From positions 1 to 52,970 of the forward strand of contig CAJBYM010000054.1 of assembly GCA_903959815.1 (NCBI GenBank): a stretch of DNA of 52,970 nt. The letters run 5' to 3'. The position numbers and the translations under genes were made by a program. Below are positions 50,448-52,970 of this stretch, one piece after another (within the stretch, counting starts at the first letter, position 1; each line of letters opens with the position of its first letter). The stretch is from Candidatus Omnitrophota bacterium. Lineage in GTDB: Bacteria > Omnitrophota > Gorgyraeia > Zapsychrales > Fredricksoniimonadaceae. Under the pieces are notes generated by a model that searched no databases, was not told where the DNA came from, and saw only the letters and a program-made list of their open reading frames with translations.

Positions 50448-51609
50448 GCTGCTTGCTCCTTACGCGATGCGTGCGTCAGAGTCGTGGGGGCGTCAATTCA
50501 GTGAGCCTGAGCACACCAGTCGTACGTGTTTTCAGCGTGATCGTGACCGCATTGTCCATTGTGAAGCTTTCCGTAAACTTGAATATAAAACTCAGGTTTT
50601 CATTGTTTTTGAGAATGATTATTACCGCACGCGCCTGACGCACACCCTGGAGGTGGCTCAGTTGGCGCGCAGCATTGGGCGTAACCTTTGCCTGAATGAA
50701 GATCTGATCGAAGCTGTGGCGTTGGCGCATGATTTGGGGCATTCCCCGTTCGGCCATGCAGGTGAGGAGGCGCTCAATCAGCGTCTCAAGGAAAAGCAGA
50801 TCAAGGATGGCTTTAATCATAATCAGCGCAGTTTTGATATCGTCACCAAGTTTGAAAAGCGGTATCCTCAGTTTGACGGGCTTAATTTGACCGTTGAAGT
50901 CCTGGTCGGCATCCTTAAGCACGAGACCCTTTATGACAGGATCGGGCAGACCAGTGTGGGGGGTGATCGTGGATTTGCTAAGAAGCTTAAAGATCGTGTG
51001 TGTCCGCTGGAAGCCCAGGTTGTTGATAAGGCGGATTCACTAGCTTACTTGAATCATGACATTGATGATGGGCTGACCTCTGGCTGTATCACGCCGGATG
51101 ATCTTAAGGACAGTGTTTTGTGGTGCCGTGCGGTCGAGTCGATCAAGCGGCCCGGGCTTAATGCCACGGATCCGATCTTCAAGTATCAGGTTGTGCGCGC
51201 GCTCATTGATATGCAGGTGAGGGATCTTTTAGAGGCGACATCATCCCGTGTCGACGGGAAGGGACTTGTTTCTCTCGATGATCTGGTGAAGAAAGTAGGC
51301 AAAGGTATTGTGGATTTCTCGGATAAGATGGCGCGTGAACGGGAAATACTTCAGGCTATCTTGTTCGAAAAAGTGTACCACCATTGGCGCGTGGAGCGCA
51401 TGACGTCCAAAGCGCGCCGTATCTTAAATGAGCTTTTTGATGTGTATCTGGACAATCCTAAACAGCTGCCGTATGATGTATATGATAGATCCCGTCGTTA
51501 TTCCGAGAAAGAACTTTACGGGGTTATTTGCAATTATATCGCGGCCATGACCGATAGGGCGGCATTGGATGAATATAAACGACTCTTCGAACCTTACAAA
51601 AAAGTATAA
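50410..51609 (+). CDS. dgt: dGTPase family (deoxyguanosinetriphosphate triphosphohydrolase-like)
   Basis: RDRDRIVHCEAFRKLEYKTQVF, YYRTRLTHTLEVAQLARSIGR, ALAHDLGHSPFGHAGEEAL. Confidence 0.93.
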   Translation: MRTRAEIEKNENKLLAPYAMRASESWGRQFSEPEHTSRTCFQRDRDRIVHCEAFRKLEYKTQVFIVFENDYYRTRLTHTLEVAQLARSIGRNLCLNEDLIEAVALAHDLGHSPFGHAGEEALNQRLKEKQIKDGFNHNQRSFDIVTKFEKRYPQFDGLNLTVEVLVGILKHETLYDRIGQTSVGGDRGFAKKLKDRVCPLEAQVVDKADSLAYLNHDIDDGLTSGCITPDDLKDSVLWCRAVESIKRPGLNATDPIFKYQVVRALIDMQVRDLLEATSSRVDGKGLVSLDDLVKKVGKGIVDFSDKMAREREILQAILFEKVYHHWRVERMTSKARRILNELFDVYLDNPKQLPYDVYDRSRRYSEKELYGVICNYIAAMTDRAALDEYKRLFEPYKKV

Positions 51610-52639
51610 GCAGATCATTTCGGCGGTTCACATTGTTTATCGCCTCGTCAATTCGACGCCGAACTTGAAAGAGCTTTCTCTTCGTTTGACGCGATTGCTG
51701 TGCCAGTTCGTCAAGGCATCTTCGGCCAACATTTATCTTCTGGGACAGGACAATCAGAAACTTGTCATGATCGCGGTCTTTAACAATGAGATCAATTACA
51801 TTGTGACCAAGCCGCAGGATCTTAAGCGGGTTACGCTTAAGGAAAAGAGCGTGACCCAGGGTGCGTCTATTTTCGATGATCGCATGATGGGTATGCCTCT
51901 GGTCACCGACGAGTGTATTGGCGCCATTATCATCAAGCGTAAGGACGATGAGCCTCCGTTCGATGAGTATGATCGTGAGATGTTCACGATCTTTGCCGAA
52001 CAATCCGTGACCGCGATCAAAAACCTCCAGTTTTTTGAACAGCAGCAGAAGATCCTTTTGGAGACCATGAAGCTTGTGCGGACGCTTCTTGAAAAACAGA
52101 GCCCTCACTGCAACGCGCATAGCCCGGTATATTTCAGGATCGTTAAGCGGATCGCAGAAAAGATGCGGATGGATGTTGATGATGCCAATAATCTTTATTA
52201 TGCCAGTGTTTTGCATAATGTGGGTGCGATCGATGTTCCCTATCAGATCCTGGCTAAGAAGAGCCAGCTTTCTCCCCAGGAGTTCAAACTGATCCGTAAT
52301 TTACCTCGCAAGAGTGCAGAGTTGATCAAACCGATCGAATTCTTACGTCCTGTGTTGCCGGTGGTCCTTTATTTGCATGAAAAGTATGATGGCACAGGTT
52401 ATCCTTCTGGCCTTAAGAAGGATCAGATTCCTCTGGGTGCTCGCATCATGGCGGTGGTGGATGCCTTTGAGAGCATGGTGCAGGGGCGTCCTTACCGCAA
52501 GAAGCTTTCCGTCGATGCTGCATTGAAAGAGGTCGCGCGTTATAGCGGCACACAGTTCGATCCGGCCGTGGTCGATGCTTTTCTTAATTTGGCACGGCAG
52601 AAAAATTTTAAAAATTTATTGAGCTCAGTCAGGAAATAA
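51569..52639 (+). CDS. GAF domain + degenerate HD-GYP protein
   Basis: GAF-like N-terminus; C-terminal YASVLHNVGAIDVPYQILAKKSQLSPQEF...YLHEKYDGTGYPSGLKKDQIPLGARIMAVVDAFESM. Confidence 0.85.
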   Translation: MNINDSSNLTKKYKQIISAVHIVYRLVNSTPNLKELSLRLTRLLCQFVKASSANIYLLGQDNQKLVMIAVFNNEINYIVTKPQDLKRVTLKEKSVTQGASIFDDRMMGMPLVTDECIGAIIIKRKDDEPPFDEYDREMFTIFAEQSVTAIKNLQFFEQQQKILLETMKLVRTLLEKQSPHCNAHSPVYFRIVKRIAEKMRMDVDDANNLYYASVLHNVGAIDVPYQILAKKSQLSPQEFKLIRNLPRKSAELIKPIEFLRPVLPVVLYLHEKYDGTGYPSGLKKDQIPLGARIMAVVDAFESMVQGRPYRKKLSVDAALKEVARYSGTQFDPAVVDAFLNLARQKNFKNLLSSVRK

Positions 52640-52648
52640 ACTTATAAT
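52619..52648 (+). promoter_or_regulatory. Putative sigma70-type promoter with -10 adjacent to ATG
   Basis: TTGAGC (52619-52624), 18-nt spacer, TATAAT (52643-52648); ORF ATG at 52655 with no SD. Confidence 0.4.
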
Positions 52649-52654
52649 CACTTT

Positions 52655-52970
52655 ATGAATATCAATTATAAAGAAAGCCAGATCGATTTTTTATCTCATG
52701 TGACGGGAAAGGCTGAAGAACAGGCACGTCCGCGTTATATGGCGGCTCAGATCAGCCTCTCTTTAGAAAATCTTGTAATTTTTGCGATCGTGGCTATAAT
52801 GGTCGTCATCTTTTCTTTTTCCATCGGGATCGAACGGGGTAAGGGCATAGCTTTAGTTTCATCTCAGACGTCTGTATCCGACGGTAAAGGGGTGGCGCAG
52901 CCGGAAAAGGTTTCTGGAAAGACAGAGGCTAAAGAGTTCAAGGCTGATGCGCAGAAGATCAAGCTGATCA
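52655..52970 (+). CDS. Membrane protein, 3' end truncated by window
   Basis: MNINYKESQIDFLSHVTGKAEEQARPRYMAAQISLSLENLVIFAIVAIMVVIFSFSIGIERGKGIALVSSQ...; one TM helix, open to window edge. Confidence 0.65.
   Translation, partial: MNINYKESQIDFLSHVTGKAEEQARPRYMAAQISLSLENLVIFAIVAIMVVIFSFSIGIERGKGIALVSSQTSVSDGKGVAQPEKVSGKTEAKEFKADAQKIKLI

Overview
The window is a single, tightly packed, entirely plus-strand bacterial chromosomal segment. From about 88 to 30472 it is a nearly complete transcription/translation super-cluster: tRNA-Thr, rpmG, tRNA-Trp, secE, nusG, rplKAJL, rpoBC, rpsLG, fusA, tuf, the S10 and spc operons, secY-adk-map-infA-rpmJ and the alpha operon. No rpmD (L30) lies between rpsE and rplO. 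It continues into an aminotransferase, pilT-like ATPase, NAD-type isocitrate/isopropylmalate dehydrogenase, lipB plus a free-standing lipoyl domain, a lipid/glycan cassette, a DUF1844 protein with a Cys cluster, a Trm112-like protein, and an aroQ-pepP-efp-accB-accC-asp23-amaP block that resembles the Bacillus yqh region. After that come an atypical PFK, gmhA, a heptose adenylyltransferase, thiD2-thiE, tRNA-Gly, a degenerate LysM/LytM lipoprotein, and an AAA ATPase-phosphoesterase-HIT-dGTPase-degenerate HD-GYP chain. The lineage is inferred only: a Gram-negative-type bacterium (heptose genes, TonB-like protein, PilT), perhaps Omnitrophota/PVC-like. I see no CRISPR array, transposon, phage or rRNA. 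The best leads are a ~124-nt rod-like inverted-repeat structure upstream of aroQ, a switch/terminator-like leader before lipB, the stand-alone lipoyl carrier overlapping lipB, and several enzymes whose canonical catalytic residues are replaced (PFK, LytM, HD-GYP). No search or folding program was run; all family calls are from motif recognition.
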